DNA of 64,000 nucleotides. Origin: Pseudomonas sp. BBP2017. Lineage in GTDB: Bacteria; Pseudomonadota; Gammaproteobacteria; Pseudomonadales; Pseudomonadaceae. Shown in pieces: positions 1-8,106 of the stretch. Position 1 is the stretch's first letter; each line of letters opens with the position of its first letter. A program made the position numbers and the translations under genes. Under the pieces are notes generated by a model. That model saw only the letters and a list, made by a program, of their open reading frames with translations. It searched no databases and was not told the DNA's origin. The stretch covers positions 372,001 to 436,000 of the forward strand of contig NZ_PVZN01000001.1 in NCBI RefSeq assembly GCF_003024385.1, read 5' to 3'.

Positions 1-2229
1 CCACGCGTTCAGACCGACCAGCAACGCCGGCAGGGCATTGCCCAGGTTCTGCGCCATCCAGGCTTTGGTGCGCCTCAGGTAATCCTGGGTACCGGCCAGT
101 TTCAGTTGCGCCCTCACCTCGGCCTGCCCCAGGTCGGCGAGCCAGCCGTTGATTTGCTCCAGGCTGGCATTCAGGCGCGTGCTACCCGATGCTTGCGCGA
201 TGACCTGGTTGGGACGCTTCAGGAACAATGCTTTGAGCTGTTCTTCATAGGCTTGCAGCGATCTTCGCGCGGCGCGTTGGTCGTAAGCCGCAGCTTGGCG
301 GAGCAATACGCCTTTGGCGCCGGCTATTTTGTTGTTCACGGTGTTCACTTGTAGCAGCCAGGTCTGGTAGTCGCGCGCATAGCTCGGATTGATGCGCAGT
401 TGGGTAGCCGTGGCGATTTCCGTGGAGATCAACACCTGGGTGGCCGCGAGGGTGAATCCGAGCTGCTGCTTCATGGCCGGCAGCAGTATGCCGCTCAGCC
501 CGTGCCAGGCGTCCATGGCCTGGTTGTTGGCGACTTTGACCAAGGTGCTCAGCGCTTGCCTGGCGGCACTGCTCATGGCGTTGTAGTGCTGGCTGTTTTG
601 TAACGTCTGCAGGTCGAAGACCGCTTTGATCTCATTGGCCCGGGTGGCCATGCTGGTGACATCGGCCGCCGAGCTCGGCGTCAGCGCCGGTGCGCTGCCA
701 TCCCCTTCGCGCCCTTGGTCGTCAAGGGTTCCGTAGGTCGTGAAGTTGTGCGACACCGTTTTGATCAAGGTCGCCACTTCCGGGTTGAAGTTGAACAGCG
801 CCAGGCCAAACAGGCTGCTCGGTCGCTCAGCTTGCTGGCACAACCACTGCTGCCCGTGCTGGCCATTGCCCAGCAGGGTGTAAAGCGCGTGAGCGGTCTC
901 CAGCAGTTGGCTGGCTTGGTCGACGTTGCAGGTGTCGTGGTAAACAGCTTCTGCGCTGGGGCTGAGGCGATCGAGCCAGGTGAGCAGATCAGCTTCGCTA
1001 CGCTGGCAATGGTCCTGCAGCCGTTGCGCCTGGGCGGAGGTCTGACTCAGGTACTGCTGTGCTTCATCAAAGCGTACGTCCTCGCGCCAAAGACGCTTGG
1101 CATTCCATTCTTCAAGGGCTGTTTGCCAATCGCCTTGAGCGGGCAGTTGCCCCCATCGGGCTTCAAACGAGGCCTTGGCGGCAGTGACTGCCGAGGCCGC
1201 GCCCAGCTCCACCATACCGTCCAGATCGGCAGAGACCAGGTCCTTGCCGCGCTCGACTTCATCCATGGCTTTGAGCAGGCGGTACAAGTCGTCGGTGCAG
1301 GCTTGGCGTTGAAGCGGGTCCTGGATCGAGTCCGGGATGAACGCATCGGTGTCAAACCCACACAACCGCTCGACGGCGACAGCGCTTTCCAGTGTGTGCT
1401 GATGCAGGTTTTCAAACCGGCTCTGTTCCATGAGCCGACCGCTGAGGTTCATGCTCAGGTCATCGACCATGGCTAACGGATCATCCAGGGCGATGAACAG
1501 CGCGGTGTCCTGTTCGGGAACCCTGCCGCGCACCAACGCCTCTTCGAACGCGGGTTTGTACGGCAGGCCAGGCTCGCTTGCGGTGGTCGGCAGCAGCGTG
1601 CTGGCGAAGGTCGGGGCTGTTGCGCCATAGACGAAAATATCCGCCACGCGGTTGCCCAGCTCGGTAATCTCGTCACCGTGCTCGGCTTTTCCGCTGGCGC
1701 AGAACGCTGGCAGATCGAGGGAGCGCATCCATTGGCGTTGTGCGGGGGCATTGCTGCGCATCAGCTCGCACATACGCCAGGTCCATTGCACCGGCGAGAA
1801 AGCGATACGCAGCTGGCTGCGGCGGGAATACAGCAGGTACGGATGGGTTTCGCCCGGGTTGTGACGAACATCCTGATTCAGCTGGCCGTCAGTCCACAGG
1901 TGCCGCGTGAAGTGTTCAGCGGTTACCTGATATTCATGGAAGGTCTGGTCGACACTGTTCCACACATAGAGCCAGCCATCGCGTAACTGGCGCAGGGTGT
2001 AGCTGCGGGTGTGCAGCTCCGGCAGTCTGCTCGACCAGCCGGCCGGAAGTGGATTCGGCCCTTGGTTACTGCCTTTGCTGAGCGGTGATTCGTCCAGTGC
2101 ATAACGAACCGGAAAAATCGCCACCTGCGGGTGCCGCAAGGCACATTGGCCTCTGCCCATGGGCGCGTTGGTAAATTCCTGGTTGCGCCGGGCCTGATTC
2201 AGCTCGGCTTCTGTCGGGGGCTGGTTCAT
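1..2229 (-). CDS. VasX-like type VI secretion effector (C-terminus outside window)
   Basis: The frame is open from the ATG at 2229 to the window edge: 743 codons without a stop, so the protein is larger than what is seen. The N-terminus (MNQPPTEAELNQARRNQ, then HPQVAIFPVRYALDE and SYTLRQLRDGWLYVW, roughly residues 30-85) has the look of the 'toxin VasX N-terminal region' / BTH_I2691-family T6SS effectors. Such proteins are loaded on a VgrG spike, and VasX itself perturbs membranes. The start overlaps the stop of the DUF4123 gene (ATGA), so effector, adaptor and spike are translationally coupled. The visible part is rich in Ala, Gln and Leu with long helical stretches and no signal peptide, as expected for a T6SS cargo. 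The toxic C-terminal domain and any immunity gene lie beyond the left edge. Family call fairly sure; toxic activity inferred. Confidence 0.75.
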   Translation of the reverse strand, partial: MNQPPTEAELNQARRNQEFTNAPMGRGQCALRHPQVAIFPVRYALDESPLSKGSNQGPNPLPAGWSSRLPELHTRSYTLRQLRDGWLYVWNSVDQTFHEYQVTAEHFTRHLWTDGQLNQDVRHNPGETHPYLLYSRRSQLRIAFSPVQWTWRMCELMRSNAPAQRQWMRSLDLPAFCASGKAEHGDEITELGNRVADIFVYGATAPTFASTLLPTTASEPGLPYKPAFEEALVRGRVPEQDTALFIALDDPLAMVDDLSMNLSGRLMEQSRFENLHQHTLESAVAVERLCGFDTDAFIPDSIQDPLQRQACTDDLYRLLKAMDEVERGKDLVSADLDGMVELGAASAVTAAKASFEARWGQLPAQGDWQTALEEWNAKRLWREDVRFDEAQQYLSQTSAQAQRLQDHCQRSEADLLTWLDRLSPSAEAVYHDTCNVDQASQLLETAHALYTLLGNGQHGQQWLCQQAERPSSLFGLALFNFNPEVATLIKTVSHNFTTYGTLDDQGREGDGSAPALTPSSAADVTSMATRANEIKAVFDLQTLQNSQHYNAMSSAARQALSTLVKVANNQAMDAWHGLSGILLPAMKQQLGFTLAATQVLISTEIATATQLRINPSYARDYQTWLLQVNTVNNKIAGAKGVLLRQAAAYDQRAARRSLQAYEEQLKALFLKRPNQVIAQASGSTRLNASLEQINGWLADLGQAEVRAQLKLAGTQDYLRRTKAWMAQNLGNALPALLVGLNAW

Positions 2230-3107
2230 GACACTTCCTTGTTCAAGTCTAGGTGCAGACACTCGTTATCCAATTGCTGGATGCGCAGCTCTGGTGCGAT
2301 TTTCAGGGCATCGGGGGTACGCGCCAGCCAGCGCTGATAGGGCGCTTGAGGACGCTGGGTAAATCCCTCCCCCCAGCGCAGGCTGCATTCAACCCAGATT
2401 GCGAGGCTGCGCTGGCTGACAAGCCCCCAGGCCTGCGCTTCATCCAGACGCTCATCGAACCAGCGGGCTAAATGGGCTTTTTCGATACGCACCAACTGCT
2501 GGGGATGACTTTGTTCAAAACGATGGTGCAGCCGTTCCATGAAGCGCCAGCGTGCGGCCTGATCGAGCGCATGTATCTGTGCTTCGCCCAACCGAGCGTG
2601 CTCATCCACCCATTCGGGCGACGGCGCCGTGCGCGCGATTGTGTGCCACTCGACGGGCTCAGCAAGCGCCCAGGAATGAGGGTTGCGCGGCAGGTGCCAG
2701 GCCTGGATCGGGCCCAGCACTGCATCCCGCTGCGCACCTTGATAACTACCTAGCCAGTAACGCGCCACCAAGGGGTCGGCAAAACGCAGCAACCCCTTGC
2801 TGCCAAGGACATCTGCTGGCGCAATGAAGCGACGCAAATGATCGGCTACGGCAATTATCGGTGCAGGGCTGTACAAAAGGCTGGCGTCGGCCTGCCCGGT
2901 AGCACGTTGGCAGGTTTCGTCGATCAGACTGGAAGAGCCGTCAATCGCCACCAATAGCGGGCCAAGGTGTTTAAGTTCCGTCCAGCGGGTTGCCAGGTAC
3001 AGCGGTTCGATTTCAACCGGCTCTGCAAGGGCGTAAAGACTCGCCAGCGCATTGGGACGCAAGACACCATCGATCAGAAGGTAATTGGCTTGAGGGAAGC
3101 TACTCAC
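2226..3107 (-). CDS. DUF4123 domain protein, T6SS effector adaptor (Tap/TEC type)
   Basis: A 293-residue protein whose N-terminal part (NYLLIDGVLRPNALASLYAL, then EPLYLATRWTELKHLGPLLV) has the pattern of DUF4123, a domain found between vgrG and effector genes. Family members act as chaperones that mount one effector on its cognate VgrG tip. The gene overlaps vgrG at its start (ATGA, 3104-3107) and the effector at its end (ATGA, 2226-2229), which is the usual spike-adaptor-effector order. No signal peptide or membrane segment, as expected for a cytoplasmic loading factor. The partner is inferred from position. Confidence 0.85.
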   Translation of the reverse strand: MSSFPQANYLLIDGVLRPNALASLYALAEPVEIEPLYLATRWTELKHLGPLLVAIDGSSSLIDETCQRATGQADASLLYSPAPIIAVADHLRRFIAPADVLGSKGLLRFADPLVARYWLGSYQGAQRDAVLGPIQAWHLPRNPHSWALAEPVEWHTIARTAPSPEWVDEHARLGEAQIHALDQAARWRFMERLHHRFEQSHPQQLVRIEKAHLARWFDERLDEAQAWGLVSQRSLAIWVECSLRWGEGFTQRPQAPYQRWLARTPDALKIAPELRIQQLDNECLHLDLNKEVS

Positions 3108-5119
3108 TGGCCAGTTTCCTCCGCAGCCTGTTCACAGACTTCACACCATGGCTCAGGCCGCATCAGTGCCTTGCTCTGCGACACAAGCGCGAGTAGCGGT
3201 GGTGTCGATAATCCTTCGAGCATGCCGGGCAACTCCGGCGCCGCTGCGGTTCCCGCGATGGGCGCACCACCGATTTGAATCTCGGTACTGCTGAAGATGC
3301 CGCCTGGGCCTACGACGATATGCTGACCACCGCCTTTCAAGCTGATGCTGCCCCCAGCGTCTAGCACGACTTCGCGGCCCGCCTTGAGGTGCACTTGCTG
3401 ACCAGACTCGATCACCAGCGTTTGCCCGACCCGGGTATGGCTGCTGTCGGCGATCTGCAGATAGTCGTTAGCCTTGAGCTCAACTTTTCGGTCAGCGCTC
3501 ACCGTGCACTGATCTTCGGCCTCCAGCACCGCAATGCTGTTGCCCTTGATGGTCTCCCGGCGTTCGTTACCGACTTCCAGCTGGCTGTCGTTCTCGATCT
3601 TTTGTTCCAGGTCGCGTTGCGCACGCAGGTAGATCAGCTCCTGGCCTTTGCGGTCCTCAATCGACAGCTCGTTGTAGCCACTGCTGTCCGGCGTGCTGCG
3701 GCTGCGCAACACGGTTTTGGTCTTGTTCGCCGGCAAGGGATAGGGCACCGGTGTGCGCGTGTTCGGCACACACCCGGTAATCAACGGCTGGTCGGGGTTG
3801 CCCTCCAGGTAGGTCACCACCACTTCCATGCCGACGCGCGGGATAGTTACCGCGCCAAAGCCCACCCCGGCCCAGCTGGACGAAACCCGTAACCAGCAAC
3901 TGCTCTTGTCGCTGTTGAGCTCGGCGCGGTCCCAATGAAACTCGACTTTGACCCGGCCATGCTCATCGCAGAAGATTTCTTCGCCTTCAGGCCCGGTCAC
4001 ACGGGCAGTCTGGCTGACCAGTCGCGATTTACGCGTGACCAACGGTGGACGGTAGAACACATCCCAGGGGATGGCGCTGAAGCTGTTGCGGTAGCCTTGG
4101 CTGAAGCCATCTTTGGGCGGGCTGTCGCTGCCGAGCGACTCCTCCAGCACCTGCGGCTGCTTGCCTTCGTGGGTGACACTGAGCAGTAGCCACAAGTCGT
4201 TGCACTGTTTACGCGGGTGTTCGCTCAGGCCGAAGAAATGACCGCTGCGCAGGCTTGGCTGGTCACTTTTGCCTTCAGCCAACTGGTAGTCGCAGCGGTG
4301 CCGTTCCAGGGCCTCGCGGGCACGTTGCTCGCCGAGTTTCTCGGTTTCGAACGGCACCGGGTAACGGTAGTCCTCAAGCGCCGGGCTGAACGCGGCACTG
4401 AACTGACTTTCCAGCAACCGGCTTGGCCGTTTCAGGTCATAGTCGCGCTGGGTGACCGTGCTGGTGCGGGTGCTCAAACGCGTGGAAAACTCGCGAATGA
4501 CCGGGTGGTCTACCACCTGCCCAGAGCCTTGCTGATAGGGGGTTGCGCCGAGCTTGGGGAAAAAAGTCTGATGGTCGGTGAACACCAACTGGTGGCCATC
4601 CGGGCTGTGCTGGTGGTGCCAGGCAATGCCTTCTTCACTGCACAGCCTCATTACGAAACTGAGGTTATCCTCAGCATATTGAGTGCAGTAGTCGCGTGCG
4701 GGACGAGGGCTGACATGGAAGGTAAAGGCATCGGCCTGAATGCCATGGCCCTGAAGCACCTGGGCGACAATCTGCGGCACTGTCAGCTGCTGGAAAATCC
4801 GCTGGTTGTGGCTGAACTGCAAGTAATGCAGGGCAGGCACCAGGGTCAGCTGATAACGGGTCAGGCGTTTGCCGGCCTCGCCCACCAGCACATCTTCGAT
4901 ACGGCCATGAATACCTTCGCCATTCAGGCCAAACTGGAGGAACGCTGGCTGGCAGAGCAGGCTCTCCAGATCGAAGTCGGGGTACTCGCTGACCAGCTCG
5001 ACCTTAATCGCATACAGGTGGCTGATGGTTTCAGTACCGTCAAAAGCCAGTACCTTGAAGTCGTGACTGACAGTAGGGATCAGTAATTCGAATTGCACGC
5101 TATGGGCCGGCGCGACCAT
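3104..5119 (-). CDS. vgrG: Type VI secretion spike protein VgrG (TssI)
   Basis: A 671-residue VgrG. Residues 1-360 are the gp27-like region (HSVQFELLIPTVSHDFKVLAF at the start; YCTQYAEDNLSFVMRLCSEEGI near 144-164). About 370-460 is the gp5 OB-fold (GRVKVEFHWDR, then GFGAVTIPRVGMEVVVTYLEGNPDQP). From about 480 to 615 there is a repetitive beta-helix/DUF2345-like region. The short tail ends with a C-x2-C pair (WCEVCEQ). I chose the ATG at 5119 because AAGGA lies 8 bases upstream; the in-frame extension to 5209 is Cys/Ser-rich and lacks family character. It punctures target cells as the tip of the Hcp tube. No structural tss genes are present here, so this is an orphan vgrG cluster served by a T6SS encoded elsewhere. 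Confidence 0.93.
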   Translation of the reverse strand: MVAPAHSVQFELLIPTVSHDFKVLAFDGTETISHLYAIKVELVSEYPDFDLESLLCQPAFLQFGLNGEGIHGRIEDVLVGEAGKRLTRYQLTLVPALHYLQFSHNQRIFQQLTVPQIVAQVLQGHGIQADAFTFHVSPRPARDYCTQYAEDNLSFVMRLCSEEGIAWHHQHSPDGHQLVFTDHQTFFPKLGATPYQQGSGQVVDHPVIREFSTRLSTRTSTVTQRDYDLKRPSRLLESQFSAAFSPALEDYRYPVPFETEKLGEQRAREALERHRCDYQLAEGKSDQPSLRSGHFFGLSEHPRKQCNDLWLLLSVTHEGKQPQVLEESLGSDSPPKDGFSQGYRNSFSAIPWDVFYRPPLVTRKSRLVSQTARVTGPEGEEIFCDEHGRVKVEFHWDRAELNSDKSSCWLRVSSSWAGVGFGAVTIPRVGMEVVVTYLEGNPDQPLITGCVPNTRTPVPYPLPANKTKTVLRSRSTPDSSGYNELSIEDRKGQELIYLRAQRDLEQKIENDSQLEVGNERRETIKGNSIAVLEAEDQCTVSADRKVELKANDYLQIADSSHTRVGQTLVIESGQQVHLKAGREVVLDAGGSISLKGGGQHIVVGPGGIFSSTEIQIGGAPIAGTAAAPELPGMLEGLSTPPLLALVSQSKALMRPEPWCEVCEQAAEETGQ

Positions 5120-5433
5120 ACGTTTGTCCTTAAACGGGGAAAGGAAACCACGCGCTGCCCAAGACGATGAGCAGGCGCAAACACCCGGAAAAGCTACCAA
5201 GCGCGGCAAAAAATTGATGTCAGACGTTTCCGAAAATGCATTTGCACTTGCAGATTTTCGACTGGTAGCTCACAAAAAGCTCGCAGAGCAAGCTCCACAG
5301 GCGACCTCGAGTGCGGACCACGGCATAAGCAGTACTTGGTCGGTCTTATCAGGCTTCGATGTCCCCCCACCTATACTGAAATCACCAAGGTATCAAACCC
5401 GCAAAACATCCCGTCGCAAGGGGGGTAGCGCTT
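5120..5433. other. Intergenic region between divergent vgrG and lipoprotein genes
   Basis: These 314 bases must hold the promoters of the leftward T6SS cassette and the rightward lipoprotein gene. Apart from the ribosome-binding sites (minus-strand AAGGA next to 5119; plus-strand AAGGGGGG near 5418-5425) I see no convincing hairpin, repeat or short gene. Confidence 0.6.
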
Positions 5434-6480
5434 GTGACCCCCCGTTCATTTCTCAGTTTCCTGCTCATCCTCCTGCTCGCCCTGGGCGGCTGCGCCTCGC
5501 GAGAAAAGGCCGTCGAGCCCCCTCCCGTACAACTGAGCCCCGCCACCTGGGAGCAGATCGACCGGGAAATCATCGACGCCTCACTGGCCAGTACCAGCTC
5601 AGTCAATGACTACGCCCGGCGCTCCATGCGCGTGTGGAAGGACCGCGTGCAGCAGTTTACCGAAAGCGATTTCATTCCCTGGTTCACCGGCTACTGGACC
5701 CAGCAATGGCTGACCATGAAAGTAGCCTGGTACAAGTTGAACAGCGGCGAAGGCAGGGAGCCGCCGGAGAAGCGCCTGGCCCTTTACCTGCAGGAGCAGT
5801 ATCACCGCCGGGTGCTCGATCAGGTGGCCAAGGAGATCGACCCCGAAGGCATTCGCAATCGCGCCATGGAGTTGTACCTTCAGTTGCTCAACCAGCAATT
5901 GCAACAGATTGCCCAGCGCTACCGGGCACCGCCCGAGCAGTTCAATCTGCGGCTGACGCGGATTCAGGCGATCAACCTGGGCCCCCCTGCGGCGCGCAAC
6001 GCCTCGCTCTACCAACTGCTGTACAGCAAGTCGCTGGCCGAGCAACCGGCGTATGCAACATTGGTCGGGCACATGCACAGCGCTGTGCGCGCCGGCACTC
6101 AGCGCTCCGATGTCGGCCTGTCAACGGTAGCGCAACAGGCCAGCGAAAAGCTCGGTGCAACCCTGGCGCCGCGTGGCATCGCCAGCGCTGTAGCAAGTGC
6201 CGTAGGCCGCGTTGCGGGCACCCTGATCTCGGTGGCTGCGGCCGGTTACGGTGTCGTCAGCCACAATCAGGAACAACCCGCCATGGTCGAGCAACTGCGG
6301 GTGATCCTCAATGTGGCGCTCAACGAGGAATGGCGTGAGCTCATAGACAACCGCAAGAGCGGCGTCATGGCCGGGGTGTACTACTTGTCCGGCGAGATCG
6401 AGGAAGACCTGCTCGGTGCCCGGCGCCTGCCGGATGAAACTGAGAGCGGCTCGTTGCGCATCGTTCTGCCGGCGCAGTAA
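5434..6480 (+). CDS. Predicted lipoprotein of unknown function
   Basis: A 348-residue protein starting at a GTG preceded by AAGGGGGG. It has a lipoprotein signal: a positively charged start, a leucine-rich core (SFLLILLLALGGC) and a lipobox LGGC with Cys at residue 20. The mature part begins with a proline-rich linker, then a charged, Gln-rich helical region (about residues 90-180, with VAKEIDPEGIRNRAMELYLQ), and a hydrophobic Ala/Gly/Val-rich stretch near 250-275 that could enter or cross a membrane. I do not recognise a named family. It is probably envelope anchored. It is transcribed away from the T6SS cassette, so no functional link should be assumed. Confidence 0.75.
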   Translation: MTPRSFLSFLLILLLALGGCASREKAVEPPPVQLSPATWEQIDREIIDASLASTSSVNDYARRSMRVWKDRVQQFTESDFIPWFTGYWTQQWLTMKVAWYKLNSGEGREPPEKRLALYLQEQYHRRVLDQVAKEIDPEGIRNRAMELYLQLLNQQLQQIAQRYRAPPEQFNLRLTRIQAINLGPPAARNASLYQLLYSKSLAEQPAYATLVGHMHSAVRAGTQRSDVGLSTVAQQASEKLGATLAPRGIASAVASAVGRVAGTLISVAAAGYGVVSHNQEQPAMVEQLRVILNVALNEEWRELIDNRKSGVMAGVYYLSGEIEEDLLGARRLPDETESGSLRIVLPAQ

Positions 6481-6486
6481 CTCGCC

Positions 6487-6933
6487 TCAGGCAGCGACAC
6501 GGTTGTCGCCCACAGCCTGGGCCGACGTCGGCAATCCGAAAATGCGATCGAACAGCCAGTTGTAGAGGAACGTGTAGCAAGGAATCAGGATGATGAAAGC
6601 CAGGTCCACCAGGAACGCTTCGACCAGGCTCATGTCCAGCCACCAGGCAATCAACGGAATCAGGTAGACCACCAGAGTCAACTGAAAGCCGATGGCATGG
6701 ACGACACGCCGGGCAACGCTGCGCCCACGCTTGGCCTGGCGGCTTTCCCAGTACTCGAACAGGGTGTTGTAGATAAAGTTCCAGGCCATGGCGATGGTGG
6801 TGATCATCACCGCCAACGGCCCGGTATTACTCGGCGCCGTGTCCGACAGATAGGCCAGCCCCAGGGTCGACATGCACAGGCCAATCACTTCGTAGGCAGT
6901 CACGTATACCAGTTTGCGTTTTACACCTTGCAC
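6487..6933 (-). CDS. PACE family multidrug/biocide efflux transporter (AceI-like)
   Basis: A 148-residue inner-membrane protein with four hydrophobic segments in two tandem repeats, the layout of the proteobacterial antimicrobial compound efflux family (two bacterial transmembrane pair domains). Each half ends in the family signature: YNTLFEYWESR and YNWLFDRIFG. The conserved glutamate of AceI (Glu15) is at residue 15 here (VYVTAYEVIGL). Family members export chlorhexidine, short diamines and similar cations using the proton gradient. The gene is divergent from a LysR regulator with a palindrome between them, an arrangement often seen for PACE genes. It faces the lipoprotein gene tail to tail, 6 bases apart. 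Confidence 0.9.
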   Translation of the reverse strand: MQGVKRKLVYVTAYEVIGLCMSTLGLAYLSDTAPSNTGPLAVMITTIAMAWNFIYNTLFEYWESRQAKRGRSVARRVVHAIGFQLTLVVYLIPLIAWWLDMSLVEAFLVDLAFIILIPCYTFLYNWLFDRIFGLPTSAQAVGDNRVAA

Positions 6934-7026
6934 CGTATTTCCTCAGTTGCATCATCAAACGCCGCCTATCCAGGCCGCAGAAAGGCGCAAGAATGCGTCA
7001 ATCTTCTTGACAGAAAAAGTAAGCAG

Positions 7027-7045
7027 CTATCAGATTGACTGATAG
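7027..7045. promoter_or_regulatory. Perfect 7-5-7 inverted repeat, likely LysR operator
   Basis: CTATCAG (7027-7033) and CTGATAG (7039-7045) are exact inverted copies around a 5-base spacer. The site contains ATC-N9-GAT, a form of the T-N11-A LysR box, and lies in the 124-base gap between the divergent PACE and LysR genes. It ends against the ribosome-binding site of the LysR gene, so it suits autorepression and control of the pump. Binding is inferred. Confidence 0.65.
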
Positions 7046-7057
7046 GAGATTGCTCTT

Positions 7058-7939
7058 TTGAATTTTTCCAGCGACAACATCGAATTGTTCCTCGCCGTGC
7101 TTGACCGCGGCTCATTCTCTGCCGCTGCCCGCGCCTTGGGCCGGGTGCCTTCGGCCGTGAGCATGGCAGTCGGCAACCTTGAGGCCGAATTGGGCTACGT
7201 CCTGTTCGAACGCAGCCACCGGGATACCCGGCCCACCGCACGGGCCCTGGCGCTGGAACCCCATGCGCGGATGATCGCGGCGCAACTGGGACAGTTACAG
7301 GTGCATGCCCTGGAATTGTCCCAAGGACTGGAAAGCACCCTGGCCATCAGCGTGGTACCGGACATTGACCACGGCCCGCTGCTAACCGCGATCAAGACCA
7401 TCAGCGAGCGCTATCCGCTGCTGGAGATCGAGGTGCTCAGCGCCCCTCAGGAAGAGGCGCTGCAATTGCTGCACAGCGGCCGGGTCAGCCTGTGCCTGGC
7501 ATTTGCCGGATTGGCGGTCGATCCACAGCAACGTTTCCAGAATGTCGGTATGGAGTCGCTGGTGGCGACCATCTCGCCGCAGCACCCTGCCCTGCAACGC
7601 CAACCTCGGCAGATTGCCTACCTCGAAGACCTGGTCAATGTCCGGCAGATCCTGGTGGCCAGTCGCGACCTGCCGATCAGCGACACCCGTGCCCTGATCG
7701 GCAAGGCCCACTGGCGTACCGACAGCCTGAGCATGGCCCTGGAGATGGTCGAAGCAGGCCTGGGCTGGGGTGACTTTCCACTGTCGCGGGTGGCCCCGCT
7801 GCTTGAGGCCGGGCGTCTGCTGCGCCTGGATTTCAAGAACACCCGCAACGAACTGCAGTTGCCGGTGCATGCGTTCTGGCGCCACAAACAGCCGCTGCAA
7901 AAGGCGGCACAGGAACTGGTCAAGCGTCTCGGCGTCTAG
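7058..7939 (+). CDS. LysR-family transcriptional regulator next to PACE pump
   Basis: A 293-residue LysR-type regulator. The N-terminal winged helix-turn-helix is clear (NIELFLAVLDRGSFSAAARAL, residues 6-26, then SAVSMAVGNLEAELGYVLFER), followed by a substrate-binding domain from about residue 90. The reading frame begins with TTG at 7058, with TAGGAG about 10 bases upstream; no better start is nearby. It is divergent from the PACE gene with a perfect palindrome between them, so it probably controls that pump and itself. The inducer is unknown. Confidence 0.9.
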   Translation: MNFSSDNIELFLAVLDRGSFSAAARALGRVPSAVSMAVGNLEAELGYVLFERSHRDTRPTARALALEPHARMIAAQLGQLQVHALELSQGLESTLAISVVPDIDHGPLLTAIKTISERYPLLEIEVLSAPQEEALQLLHSGRVSLCLAFAGLAVDPQQRFQNVGMESLVATISPQHPALQRQPRQIAYLEDLVNVRQILVASRDLPISDTRALIGKAHWRTDSLSMALEMVEAGLGWGDFPLSRVAPLLEAGRLLRLDFKNTRNELQLPVHAFWRHKQPLQKAAQELVKRLGV

Positions 7940-8106
7940 CGCCACAAACCGCAGGCTAAAGCCTCGGGTAGGAAAAACCTGTCAGCCCCTGCGGCAATCT
8001 ACCTTTCAATTTTTCACCGTTATGGCCGATAGCCGTGTGGATAGGTACGAGCACTGGCCAAAAGCACCGCTCGGCACTCCTCCTTACTGGCACAAGGTAT
8101 CGGAAC

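Noticed and set aside
4217..5086. 289-codon plus-strand frame
   Set aside because: It lies antisense inside vgrG, whose minus-strand frame has clear VgrG motifs. Long antisense frames are common in GC-rich DNA.
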